From a virus: DNA of 33,079 bases. Each line of letters opens with the position of its first letter. Within the stretch, counting starts at the first letter, position 1. The notes beneath the pieces were generated by a model. It was not told the DNA's origin. It made no database searches and saw only the letters and a program-made list of their open reading frames with translations. Shown in pieces: positions 1-7,347 of the stretch. The DNA lies in the IMG/VR virus record IMGVR_UViG_3300028025_000783, positions 1-33,079 of that record. One strand, written 5' to 3'. Both the position numbers and the translations under genes were made by a program.

Positions 1-867
1 TAAAGTCCATGTTCCCATTGCTTGTAGAAAACCGCCTGATCGGGCTATTGATCCTAGTGGGAAGTCTAATGCCGCACCACCGATAGATTCTACGGGTAGA
101 TACCAAAAGGTCATTGTGTCTTTTTGTACAAAAAACAACCTGTTTTGGCACATATTGACATTGACAAATACATTGCTGTTTACGCCAGTAATACCTAAAA
201 CGGTGTAACTTCCAACTACCGTAGCATTAGCCGCTGGTGCGGTAGCCATTGTGTAGGTAAAGGCACTAGCACCCGTTACAGTAACAACATAAGTGCCGTT
301 GTAATTTGATTCTGTAGCACCGCTAATAACAACCCGATTACCTGTTACAAGTCCATGCGGTGCGGCAGTTGTTAGGGTAGCGGTTAGATTACCTGTACCA
401 CCCCGTGTGATAGTTGAGATAGTCTGTGCGGTACTTGTAGTTGCCATCCTAGCCCAGCGTGTACCGTCATAAATCATAGCGGAATCTTGACCGTTTACGG
501 CAATAATAAAATTACCACCATCGGTGCTAATCATGCAATGCTGAAACTTGCTGTTAGCTAATCCTGTAAATGCAACAGTAGCAACAGAAGTTGATGCGTT
601 ATAAATTACCCCGTTAGCTACGGCAAAAAGCGTGTTTACGCCATCAAATCCAGCGTAATTCATTAGGGTTTGTACTTCCCCCGTGATTCCTGTAGATGCT
701 TGCGAATACCCTTTTCTGAGGGTTACATCGGTAGGAGTAGGAAAGAAATTGACTAATTGCACCGCATCTAACGGTTGCATTTCAGCTAACGAATCCCTAG
801 CGTTCCACCCACCAATAGGGGAAGCTAAAGAAGTAGTCTTAGCGGTGAACTTTTTAGGAACTGGCAT
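1..867 (-). CDS. P22 gp10-like tail/packaged-DNA stabilisation protein, 3' end cut by window edge
   Basis: The first 289 residues of a longer protein are visible; the frame is open to base 1. The pattern fits the P22 gp10 family (Phage_stabilise), which plugs the portal-tail channel: an N-terminal GGWNARDSLAEM segment leading to VNFFPTPTDVTLRKGYS, then repeated beta-propeller-like strands, then CQNRLFFVQKDTMTFWYL followed by a GTW motif. Residues about 150-220 look like an inserted all-beta domain (HGLVTGNRVVISGA, then YNGTYVVTV) of the type common as decoration in aquatic phage structural proteins. The ATG at 867 overlaps the stop of the HNH gene by one base (TAATG). It sits downstream of the gp4-like gene, as expected for neck genes. 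Family assignment is by eye and fairly secure. Confidence 0.75.
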   Translation of the reverse strand, partial: MPVPKKFTAKTTSLASPIGGWNARDSLAEMQPLDAVQLVNFFPTPTDVTLRKGYSQASTGITGEVQTLMNYAGFDGVNTLFAVANGVIYNASTSVATVAFTGLANSKFQHCMISTDGGNFIIAVNGQDSAMIYDGTRWARMATTSTAQTISTITRGGTGNLTATLTTAAPHGLVTGNRVVISGATESNYNGTYVVTVTGASAFTYTMATAPAANATVVGSYTVLGITGVNSNVFVNVNMCQNRLFFVQKDTMTFWYLPVESIGGAALDFPLGSIARSGGFLQAMGTWTL

Positions 868-1436
868 TATGCTTCTACCTTAATATGCGACCACCTTGTG
901 CCATTTTTTATGTGCCTAATGGCGGCTTTACTACAATCAAATTCAGAAGCAAGTTTTAATGTCATTTTTGACGATCCGTCTAGTAAAAGCATTTGTTTAA
1001 TGTATTTTACTTGTTCGTCTAAAAATATTGATTTTCCATGAGAAGAACCAGTATTTATTGATTTTCCTTTTGAATTTGTATTGCCAAACAATCTAACGCC
1101 ACGATTTTTAGCCCACATATCACGCACATTGTCTAATTGCGTACCAACTTGTAAATGGTCTATGTTTATGCAAGCTGGGTTATCGCATTTGTGCATAATG
1201 ACAAATCCTGTAAGAATTTCTCCAAAATGCTTTTCCCACATTGCACGGTGCAATCGAGTTAATTTGCCATCTTTATTAATTCTTCCATATCCGCAATCAT
1301 CTTTGCTTCCAGTAAATATATGGCATCCGTCATCTTTTATATCTAACTGAGCATTGACCCTATCCCAAAAAGGTAAAGATCTAAATGCTTTTGACATTGT
1401 TAAGCTGGTTGTTTTTCTAACATAATTTCTTGGCAT
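867..1436 (-). CDS. Free-standing HNH homing-type endonuclease
   Basis: A 189-residue HNH_3-type nuclease. The core reads RLHRAMWEKHFG, then VIMHKCDNPACINIDHL, then GTQLDNVRDMW: the His-Asn-His metal finger of phage homing endonucleases. The C-terminal third (FDCSKAAIRHIKNGTRWSHI) looks like a helix-turn-helix/NUMOD-type DNA-binding tail. The frame is open to 1487, but the ATG at 1436 has a good ribosome-binding site (TTAGGGA, 7 bases upstream) and gives the usual MPRNYV start. It is wedged between two virion-neck genes with which it has no functional link, so it looks like a mobile insertion. It may be able to mobilise the capsid introns about 2 kb away, but its target cannot be read from the sequence. 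Confidence 0.88.
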   Translation of the reverse strand: MPRNYVRKTTSLTMSKAFRSLPFWDRVNAQLDIKDDGCHIFTGSKDDCGYGRINKDGKLTRLHRAMWEKHFGEILTGFVIMHKCDNPACINIDHLQVGTQLDNVRDMWAKNRGVRLFGNTNSKGKSINTGSSHGKSIFLDEQVKYIKQMLLLDGSSKMTLKLASEFDCSKAAIRHIKNGTRWSHIKVEA

Positions 1437-1493
1437 AACTATCCCTAAATTAAACATTGGAATAGTTAGTGTATCACAAAGAACCATATATAA

Positions 1494-2399
1494 TCAACTG
1501 CCGTAACCTGTGTCTGGTATATTAGCCCAGCCAATCAATACAGCACTTGGAGCAGGTGCAAAAGATAAGGTAGCAGAACCCTTATCGTTAGCTTTAGCTA
1601 TTGATAGGTAACGGCTGTAATCTTGTTGCAATGCAGTAGTGTCAAATGACTTAATTTGGAAGTATTTAAGTTTAGTCAGCAATACAATAATTGCGTCATC
1701 TAGTACGGATGTATCGGTATCGACTGTAAAGCTGTTTTTAACAGCATCAGCCGCACTTCTTACCCAGCCCTTAGAACGGTACTCAAATCCTAAATATTCT
1801 TGGGTGTTGTATGGTGGCCATATTTCAAACTTATTGCCTAAGATTCTCCAACGCACCCGTGGGCCTGTTGAAATATATCCTGATTTAAGCCATTGCCATT
1901 GCTGTGCATCAACTGGGCCAAGCATTTGCCAATGTTTAGTTTTGTCCCAATGCGTGTTATCTGTAATGGTTTCGTAGTCGGCAGGTAGGGGGTAAATAGT
2001 CCTACTAAATGTGACTGTACCGCCAACGGATGTTGCTGAAGATAACTGGGTGGTATTTAAGCTAGTTGAAGTAAGAACTGTATCAACATAGGTATCTTGT
2101 GGAACATTTGTACCAACAATAGAGTAGTTGCTGTCCAAACCTGTGGTACTTGGAATGTTATTTAATAGATAAGTACCATCCGTAGTATCACAGGTAGTGG
2201 TTATTGCATTTGTATAGAAACGATATTCCAACTCCAATGCTTGCCAATCGTGTTCCTTAATCAAGTCATACCCTGCACGGTTCATTAACGCAAGAATCTG
2301 TTGCACATCTTGGCTAGTGTTTCCTGCTACATAGGTTGGTACGGCTAAGTTAAGTTCGCTGGTTACTTGTTGTACCAACTCAAGCATTGTTGATGACAT
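1494..2399 (-). CDS. Putative gp4-like head-to-tail adaptor protein
   Basis: A 301-residue protein. The N-terminus MLELVQQVTSELNL with a following ILALMNRAGYDLIKEHDWQ helix is the arrangement seen in portal-proximal adaptor/head-completion proteins of podoviruses (P22 gp4 and T7 gp11-like). Residues about 62-130 are rich in Thr/Ser/Asn and look like an inserted beta domain. The C-terminal part (DDAIIVLLTKLKYFQIKSFD, then a DYSRYLSIAKANDKG helix) matches the helical end of the same family. It is placed directly after the capsid-side genes and before gp10-like, which supports a neck role. Start and stop are one base from the neighbouring gene. The family is inferred from layout and motif style, not from a search. 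Confidence 0.6.
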   Translation of the reverse strand: MSSTMLELVQQVTSELNLAVPTYVAGNTSQDVQQILALMNRAGYDLIKEHDWQALELEYRFYTNAITTTCDTTDGTYLLNNIPSTTGLDSNYSIVGTNVPQDTYVDTVLTSTSLNTTQLSSATSVGGTVTFSRTIYPLPADYETITDNTHWDKTKHWQMLGPVDAQQWQWLKSGYISTGPRVRWRILGNKFEIWPPYNTQEYLGFEYRSKGWVRSAADAVKNSFTVDTDTSVLDDAIIVLLTKLKYFQIKSFDTTALQQDYSRYLSIAKANDKGSATLSFAPAPSAVLIGWANIPDTGYGS

Positions 2400-2400
2400 A

Positions 2401-3048
2401 TTAGGCTTCCTCTGTGGCTACCGCTTTCTTACGGGGTTTTTTCTCACCAACAGCCGCAAGTATAGAAGCCATTTGCTCTTGCATTAAGGCTATCTTCGCA
2501 TCTGTATCTTGCTTTATTTTAGCAGTTTCTAGATCCTTTTTGGCAAGTTCTTCTTTCAAAGCGTTAATTTCTTGCTCACGCTTATCTGTTTCTGCCGCAT
2601 TGGTAGCTAGATTTAAAAATGCCTTTGCTTTATCACGGAACGCAAAAGGGGACATTCCTGCCGCCATTCCCATACGCTGTAATTGCTGATCTGAAGCATT
2701 TGCAATAGATTCAACGGTTTGGAACTTCATTGCTCGTAGTTCTTCAGCTTGGCTTTTTGATACTAAAGGCCATTCTGTTACAGGTGTTCCTACCACTTCC
2801 TGATCGTTTGCCCCTTGTCTATTCATGTAATTAGCCCATTGAATAGGAAAACGGGTTCTATGACTTGCTAGGGCATAAGTGTCGATTTCGGTTAGTGAAT
2901 CACCAGCTACGCAAATTTGGACAAAATCAAAATCTTTAAAGATTGGTCTGCCAGCATCCATTGATTCTTGTTCTTGATGTACTGATCGCTTGTAAAAGCG
3001 TACTTGTAATCGTGAATCTGCATTGTTTTGATCTGAAGGTAAAGCCAT
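2401..3048 (-). CDS. Conserved phage virion-region protein with C-terminal coiled coil
   Basis: A 215-residue protein of a type often found next to the capsid gene of aquatic podoviruses. Residues 1-110 include KDFDFVQICVAGDSLTEID and a GTPVTEWPLVSKSQAEELRA segment; residues 110-150 hold a small helical motif (QTVESIANASDQQLQRMG) resembling helix-hairpin-helix repeats. From about 155 the chain is a charged coiled coil (EQEINALKEELAKKDLETAK) ending in a basic KKPRKKA tail. RBS AGGAG lies 6 bases before the ATG. A rho-independent terminator just upstream separates it from the capsid genes, so it may need its own promoter or read-through. Function unknown; a virion or assembly role is inferred from position only. 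Confidence 0.7.
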   Translation of the reverse strand: MALPSDQNNADSRLQVRFYKRSVHQEQESMDAGRPIFKDFDFVQICVAGDSLTEIDTYALASHRTRFPIQWANYMNRQGANDQEVVGTPVTEWPLVSKSQAEELRAMKFQTVESIANASDQQLQRMGMAAGMSPFAFRDKAKAFLNLATNAAETDKREQEINALKEELAKKDLETAKIKQDTDAKIALMQEQMASILAAVGEKKPRKKAVATEEA

Positions 3049-3083
3049 TTTTAATTCTCCTAAGGTATTAGGTTGTTAAAGGT

Positions 3084-3114
3084 AAAAAGGGGCTACCCGT
3101 TAAGGTAACCCCTC
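3084..3114 (-). terminator. Rho-independent terminator after the capsid genes
   Basis: On the minus strand a 9-bp stem (GGGGTTACC pairing with GGTAGCCCC, one U-G wobble) is followed by TTTTT. It lies 30 bases past the stop of the small capsid-associated gene. The other strand shows the stem followed by CGTTTTT, so it may work in both directions. It would give high-level capsid mRNA a defined end. Confidence 0.82.
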
Positions 3115-3145
3115 GTTTTTACTACATTTTAGCGTTTTAAGCTAA

Positions 3146-3439
3146 TCAAACAGAAGCCTTGCTAAACCAGCCATAATCGCCTGATGCCATTGAAGCACCT
3201 GACAAGTAAGTACCAGCAGAAGGTGTTGCTTGAAAAGTTGATGCGTTAATTGTGCAAGTTGCTGTCGATGCACCAATTGCCGCACCTGCTTGGGCGAAAA
3301 CATAACGGAAACCTGTATTTCCAAATGTTTCAGCACCAAGTGGGCCAAAGGTTGAGATTGCTGTGCCAGCAGAGTTTGTATTTGTGTTAGCCACATTATT
3401 CAAATCTACGCCAGCGATAGGGAGAACGGTATATGCCAT
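3146..3439 (-). CDS. Small virion protein, probable capsid decoration/head protein
   Basis: A 97-residue, Ala/Thr/Ser/Gly-rich protein with almost no charge, beginning MAYTVLPIAGVDLNN. A central FRYVFAQAGAAIGA segment resembles small beta-rich capsid-associated proteins encoded immediately after the major capsid gene in many podoviruses and siphoviruses. RBS AAGGAA lies 9 bases upstream of the ATG. It starts 27 bases after the capsid stop and ends just before a terminator, so it is co-transcribed with the capsid and probably made in large amounts. The decoration role is inferred from position and composition. Confidence 0.65.
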   Translation of the reverse strand: MAYTVLPIAGVDLNNVANTNTNSAGTAISTFGPLGAETFGNTGFRYVFAQAGAAIGASTATCTINASTFQATPSAGTYLSGASMASGDYGWFSKASV

Positions 3440-3466
3440 GATAATTTTCCTTTTCTATGGATGTGA

Positions 3467-3540
3467 TTAAGTACCTGTCAAGATGCCCTGTAAGGAGCAA
3501 TTTGAGCAAGTTAAATTTCCAGCCCAACCATACAACTTCA
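3467..3540 (-). CDS. Major capsid protein, exon 3 (C-terminus)
   Basis: The last exon of the split capsid gene, too short to be called as a gene by itself. It encodes about 24 residues ending LYGWAGNLTCSNCSLQGILT-GT and stop. This is the characteristic C-terminal strand of this capsid family (a WAGN..SN.SLQG pattern after a QDA motif). No start codon or ribosome-binding site serves it; it makes sense only after removal of the 3541-3771 intron. Joining T3772 to the TG at 3540-3539 keeps the frame and leaves an intron ending in G. The junction could be off by a few bases. Confidence 0.8.
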
Positions 3541-3771
3541 CAATCTTTCTGTTACTTCGGCTTTCGCCTACTGACCACTTTCGTGGCGGAGCAACTTCTT
3601 CGAATCGCTCTCTAGGACTTCAAACTACAAGTTATATCCTAGTTCAGACTATCGCTTACCTTTTCAGGCCCATCTCACTTAGTCGTTCACGGTGGCTTTC
3701 GCCTTCCGCCCTGTCATCCCCTTCGGGATTTCCAAGTCAATCAGAGTTGGTTTATAGACACCATTAATGCA
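3541..3771 (-). ncRNA. Group I intron 2 in the major capsid gene
   Basis: About 231 nt, no ORF on the sense strand. P1: exon end ACAT pairs with GTGT at 3754-3757, with a U-G pair at the splice site. P3: CCAACTC with GAGATGG (one mismatch). P5: ATCCC-GAAG-GGGAT. P6: a GGC-GAAA-GCC hairpin. P7: GACTA (3680-3684) with TAGTC (3647-3651), inside the conserved R-like CGACTAAG and S-like GATAGTC boxes. P8: CCT-GAAA-AGG. P9: CTAGGA with TCCTAG. The 3' tail adds GNRA hairpins CCAC-GAAA-GTGG and GGC-GAAA-GCC. The last intron base is G, as required. Boundaries were set by capsid reading frame plus P1 and may shift slightly. Confidence 0.9.
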
Positions 3772-4522
3772 ATGTAGGTTTAGCGTCTTGGTTTATGGAC
3801 TGTCTTTCTCCACCGATAGGAACGAAATTACGCTCTTTGTGTGGACGGAAGAAGATGTAATTAGTATTCAAGAGATACATATATGTAGCTGTTTCTTGAG
3901 CACCAATACCACCACCTAATACCACATCAGCAGACATACCACCACCGTAGAACTTGAGTGAAGCAAAACCTGCCGCACCTTCTTCTACACCAGCAATACG
4001 CTGAATCGCTTGCAAAGAACCTACATAACGCTGATACAAAGTGTTACCAGCAACAATAAGGTCAACCTTATCAGTACCACGAACAGATTTGATAGCGGCA
4101 GAAGTCATTGCGGCGGCAATTAAAGCGGCAGAATCAGCACCAGTAGACGATTGGTTTTGCCAAAACGCCCAGTTAGCACGGTTAATTCCACCGTATGTGC
4201 CAGTTGTATTAGAAACTGGAACTGCGGCCGCCAAACCTGTAATGTTCTTACCACCGTTACCAGTACCGTCACCATAGATGTCAGTAGAGATACGGTTTAG
4301 CAAACGGGCTTCAGAAACTTGCATACGACCATCTAACAGGTCAATGATTGCTTCTTTAGAACTGTTTTGCAACATTTCTAGACCACTCATTGTCACAGAA
4401 TCAGCATACTGAGTAATGCTGTACTGAGCCGCTGAGATAGGGCTATCAGGGGTGATATCCAATACTTCATAGCCACTATAAGAGTTGGCATTATTAGTGT
4501 TTGGATCATTATACATGATCTC
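3772..4522 (-). CDS. Major capsid protein, exon 2 (central body)
   Basis: The main capsid exon, about 250 residues from EIMYNDPNTN to NQDAKPT. It shows the HK97-like capsid sequence seen in aquatic podoviruses: SYSGYEVLDITP, AAQYSITQYADSV, SGLEMLQNSSKEAIIDLL, a STDIYGDGTG loop, IVAGNTLYQRYVGSLQ, then NFVPIGGERQ. An in-frame ATG at 4516 makes it look like an independent gene, but that Met is internal (EIMYN). Joined to exon 1 (4762-4920) and exon 3 (3467-3540) it gives one protein of about 327 residues, normal for the family. Unspliced, the frame would end six bases into the downstream intron with a spurious Leu-His tail. The protein forms the icosahedral shell around the scaffold encoded just upstream. 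Confidence 0.92.
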
Positions 4523-4761
4523 CTCGCCTGTTGTTAATGGTCACTAACTTAACCATGCTTGGTCATTTCTGCCAAACTCTTGGACTTGATTTACTTCAAG
4601 TTATATCCAAGTGCAGACTATCGCTTCACCTTTGCAGGTGTTCTCTCGCTTAGTCGTTCAGGCTGTATTTAAACTTGCCCCTTGTTGTCCCCTTCGGGAG
4701 TTCCAAGTCAATCAGAGAGAATTCTCACATCTGAGTTTTAATTCAGAGTGACCCCAACATT
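4523..4761 (-). ncRNA. Group I intron 1 in the major capsid gene
   Basis: About 239 nt, no ORF on the sense strand. P1: exon end CCTT pairs with GGGG at 4752-4755, U-G at the splice site. P2: possible CTC/GAG hairpin. P3: TTCTCTC with GAGAGAA, 7 bp. P5: TCCC-GAAG-GGGA. P6: GGC with GCC. P7: GACTA (4651-4655) with TAGTC (4616-4620). P8: CACCT-GCAA-AGGTG, a GNRA loop. P9: CTTGGA with TCCAAG, continuing as ACTTGA with TCAAGT. The intron ends in G. Its core is clearly a sister of intron 2 (shared GATTGACTTGGA, GAACGACTAAG and GGATATAACTTG). The 3' end is set by protein frame (VIL then EIMYN). Confidence 0.9.
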
Positions 4762-4920
4762 AAGGATTACATTACCACCTGAGAAGGGCCGTACATTCCC
4801 TTTACTATTTAAACGCTGAAGAATTGCATTGTTTTGTGTCAAGTTATCAGCCAACACTCCGCTACGACTTTGAATAGTAGTGGCGATAATATCGGTGATT
4901 GCACTATTTGCGAATGCCAT
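4762..4920 (-). CDS. Major capsid protein, exon 1 (N-terminus)
   Basis: Encodes 53 residues, MAFANSAITDIIATTIQSRS to FSGGNVIL. This is the start of the capsid family: an N-terminal helix, a GVLADNLTQNNAILQRL segment and a G.V.PFSGG.VI turn that in intact homologues runs straight into the QELEY/EIMYN-type segment beginning exon 2. Unspliced, the frame reads seven codons into the intron (NVGVTLN) and stops at 4738. RBS AAAGGAAATATC lies before the ATG at 4920. Scaffold lies 23 bases upstream. The exon ends in U, as group I splicing requires. Confidence 0.88.
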
Positions 4921-4943
4921 GATATTTCCTTTATTAAATTAAG

Positions 4944-6032
4944 TTAAACCCGACCACCCTCGGCATCGGCTAAAGAAGCCAATAATAAGGATCGTCTATC
5001 CTTTGCATCTGATTTAGACACTTGACCGCTAGGAGTAACGGATCGTGGACTAACAGCAGTTGCTTTAGCTTTAGCTACTTGCTGTGCCTTTGACGCTTGG
5101 GTACTTGCTGATCTCAGGAGTTTTTCCTGTTCCAGTTTGTACGCTTCGTCATTCATACGCACCGCTTTGGCATAAGCCGTTTCTAGGTTTGGGGCTAAAC
5201 CTCGCTCAAGTAATTGAGCCATATCTTCCCTTACCATCTCAAAGTGCGGAAACCGCTCCTTGTCACTACTAACCCGACTGATTTCATTACTCAATCGAAC
5301 ATTTTCCTCTTGCTCCCGTATTGCCGACAGTTGCTGAACTTGTTGCTGGGTAGCTTGAAGTTGTTGCATTAACTGTTGCTGATACGGATCTACATACGCC
5401 TGTTCAGGCATCTGAAGTGCATCTTGATTTAATTGTATTCCATAATCTTGTGCAAGTCTATTAAAGGCATTTAGCTTTTGTTCGTAAGATCCGTTGGCTA
5501 AAGTGTAATGTGCTCTGCCCAAATTATTGATCCACGCAGATGGTGAAATACCATGCTTTTGAAGTTCAGGAATAAACGGGTTAATAGCATCGGTTATTTG
5601 CTTGGCATGGTCAGCTTCCGCTTTGTAGGCAGATACGCCACGCTTGTATTCAGCTTCACGCTGGTTGGCATATTCAGCAAACTTAGCAAATTCCGCTTTA
5701 TCTAGTGGCTTGCCTTCCTGCATTTTGTCCCAAACATCCCTATATTCCTTTTTCCAAGTAGTAGGGCGTTTTATTTCTTCTTCATCAGCGTCAGTAGATT
5801 CTGCAACCAGTTCGTGCTCTTGATCGTCTGTGCTACTGGCTTCTTCGGACTTACCCTTGAAACGACCTTTTTCGTCACGGTTGCTACTTTCTTCGCTACC
5901 TTCTTCGCTGGTGTTTTCGGTTTGGATTGGATCGTCATTTACTTCTATCTCCTTTTCTACAGGGGCTTCTAAAGTGCCTTCTTCGGCTTGATCTAATGCG
6001 GCTTCTAGTGCTTCTCTGCGATCTTCTGACAT
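4944..6032 (-). CDS. Scaffolding protein
   Basis: A 362-residue, very acidic and Gln-rich protein directly upstream of the capsid gene. Residues 1-90 are Glu/Asp/Ser-rich and probably disordered, with a NRDEKGRFKGK motif typical of phage scaffolds. Residues 90-200 (PTTWKKEYRDVWDKMQ, KRGVSAYKAEADHAKQ, INPFIPELQKHGISP) are helical. Residues 215-260 form a Gln-rich coiled coil. The C-terminus is basic (STQASKAQQVAKAKA), as expected for the capsid-binding helix-turn-helix of scaffolds. Such proteins guide procapsid assembly and then leave the head. Position between portal-side genes and capsid supports the call. Confidence 0.85.
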   Translation of the reverse strand: MSEDRREALEAALDQAEEGTLEAPVEKEIEVNDDPIQTENTSEEGSEESSNRDEKGRFKGKSEEASSTDDQEHELVAESTDADEEEIKRPTTWKKEYRDVWDKMQEGKPLDKAEFAKFAEYANQREAEYKRGVSAYKAEADHAKQITDAINPFIPELQKHGISPSAWINNLGRAHYTLANGSYEQKLNAFNRLAQDYGIQLNQDALQMPEQAYVDPYQQQLMQQLQATQQQVQQLSAIREQEENVRLSNEISRVSSDKERFPHFEMVREDMAQLLERGLAPNLETAYAKAVRMNDEAYKLEQEKLLRSASTQASKAQQVAKAKATAVSPRSVTPSGQVSKSDAKDRRSLLLASLADAEGGRV

Positions 6033-6040
6033 AGTTAATC

Positions 6041-6439
6041 CTATCTGTAGTTAAGTTTGGAGTATGCAATCTCAGCTATTTGCCGTTTGCGTTCTTGCTG
6101 TTCTTTTCTTGAAAATTCATGCACTTTTTGCTGGGTTGGCACATCATTACCTAATTCAATACAATTGTTGCGTTTAAGGTTTTCCCTATGTTTTGAACGG
6201 CTAGAAACCCAACTACCATCAGCCATGCTTATATGGCCTTCAATATCAGGCATAACCATCGGGGCTTCTTTTGGGGTCATGTTTAACTTAGCTTGCCACG
6301 CTTCTTCAGCTTCAGGGCTTTCAAACGGAATATTCCAATAAGCAAGGTACTTTTCTTTGTCATCATATTGCGTTGCATCATATTCTTCATGGTCAACCTT
6401 GCAATGTGGGCATTTAACTGTGACTTTGACTAAAGCCAT
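6041..6439 (-). CDS. Zinc-ribbon-containing conserved phage protein
   Basis: A 132-residue protein beginning ALVKVTVKCPHCKVDHEEY; the CPHC pair at the N-terminus suggests half of a zinc ribbon, but a second Cys pair is not clear, so metal binding is uncertain. A central MADGSWVSSRSKHRENLKRN motif and a basic helical C-terminus (FSRKEQQERKRQIAEIAYSK) are shared by small phage proteins encoded near portal and scaffold genes. The ATG overlaps the stop of the upstream glycosyltransferase. Function unknown; assembly role is inferred from location. Confidence 0.6.
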   Translation of the reverse strand: MALVKVTVKCPHCKVDHEEYDATQYDDKEKYLAYWNIPFESPEAEEAWQAKLNMTPKEAPMVMPDIEGHISMADGSWVSSRSKHRENLKRNNCIELGNDVPTQQKVHEFSRKEQQERKRQIAEIAYSKLNYR

Positions 6440-7347
6440 TACATTCTCCTTATGATGTCAGGTAATTGGTCATATTCATTTGGTCTAAGTAGGCAAATAC
6501 TGTCGTACCAACGGGCATTTTTCCACCGCCAGCATACAAATTCCTCTTTAGGAAGCAAAACTACACATTTAACACCCAAAGCACCCGCCAAATGTGCAGT
6601 TCCCGTATCTACAGTAACAATTCCCTTCATTGCCTTCATGTGGGATGCGGTTTGTACCCAGTTTTTCTTCCAACCATCATCAGGAAGTGGGTGAAATAGC
6701 CCATCAGAATTAGGATTTAGCGAATATGCGTCATCCCCGACCAATTCTGCCATGTGTTCATGGGCAATAGACTTAATGTAGTACAAAGTTTGCTTAGATG
6801 CTTCCCAATTTACCCCGATTTTAGGTGGAATATTGCTAGGAATGGCGTGTAAATAGCCTTCTGATCCTACAATTTTCTTGCGTGTTACAGGAAACATTGA
6901 CTTTACGATGGGATGCTGTAACGAAATGTAATACGGTAGCGACATTGAGCCAATCCAATAATCAGATTCTTGTGCAGTACCGTTTCCTAAATCGTTGCTA
7001 AATACATCTACAGCGTGGATTTGACCTAACAAGTGATGAAGGGTGCTTTCTTGCAAAACAACAACCCTAGATGCCCCTAAAGCCTTTAAAGCTGGTAGAA
7101 ATCGGGCAAACATAATAATGTCACCAAAGCCTTGTTCCATCTGTACTGTTATGGTTTTCCCTAATAATGGTTCACCTCTCCATATAGGCATTTTTAAAGC
7201 AGGTGCGTAGGGAACGGCTTGTTTGGCAATAATGTCAGGATGCCAACGGTATTCAAATCCCCTAAAGCCAGCTTCATACCTGCCAGCGTGTAGGTGTTCG
7301 TAAGCTAATTTGTATTGACTGTCAGCGTTTAATGTAGAAGTAGTAAT
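6439..7347 (-). CDS. TPR-glycosyltransferase (GT9-like) with no standard start codon
   Basis: Contains a TPR-like start (ADSQYKLAYEHLHAGRYEAG, then FRGFEYRWHPD) running into a glycosyltransferase fold: WRGEPLLGKTITVQMEQGFG, DIIMFARFLPALKALGASRV and, near the C-terminus, TVDTGTAHLAGALGVKCVVL, the sugar-nucleotide-binding pattern of the heptosyltransferase-like GT9/GT-B class. The first ATG (7191) would remove the whole TPR part. Upstream in this frame there is no ATG, GTG or TTG before a stop. The best candidate is an ATT at 7347 with GAGG about 8 bases upstream, giving 302 residues and an 19-base overlap with the preceding gene. A frameshift from that gene or an assembly error are alternatives. 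Probable role: modifying virion or host surface glycans. Confidence 0.72.
   Translation of the reverse strand: MTTSTLNADSQYKLAYEHLHAGRYEAGFRGFEYRWHPDIIAKQAVPYAPALKMPIWRGEPLLGKTITVQMEQGFGDIIMFARFLPALKALGASRVVVLQESTLHHLLGQIHAVDVFSNDLGNGTAQESDYWIGSMSLPYYISLQHPIVKSMFPVTRKKIVGSEGYLHAIPSNIPPKIGVNWEASKQTLYYIKSIAHEHMAELVGDDAYSLNPNSDGLFHPLPDDGWKKNWVQTASHMKAMKGIVTVDTGTAHLAGALGVKCVVLLPKEEFVCWRWKNARWYDSICLLRPNEYDQLPDIIRRM

Noticed and set aside
3137-3150. TTAAGCTAATCAAA as an operator
   Set aside because: Only the left half matches, and it overlaps the stop codon of the small virion gene and is not in a promoter.
3590-3620. TTCGAATC as a possible tRNA T-loop
   Set aside because: No acceptor, D or anticodon arm surrounds it; the stretch is the 3' domain of a group I intron.
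3483-3767. 94-codon plus-strand frame across the second capsid intron
   Set aside because: It is antisense to a group I intron and a capsid exon, has no RBS, and its Ser/Arg/Pro-rich product matches nothing phage-like.
4513-4516. ATG at 4516 as the true start of an independent capsid gene
   Set aside because: The Met is internal to a conserved segment (EIMYN); the family N-terminus lies in exon 1 and the intervening 239 bases have group I structure.
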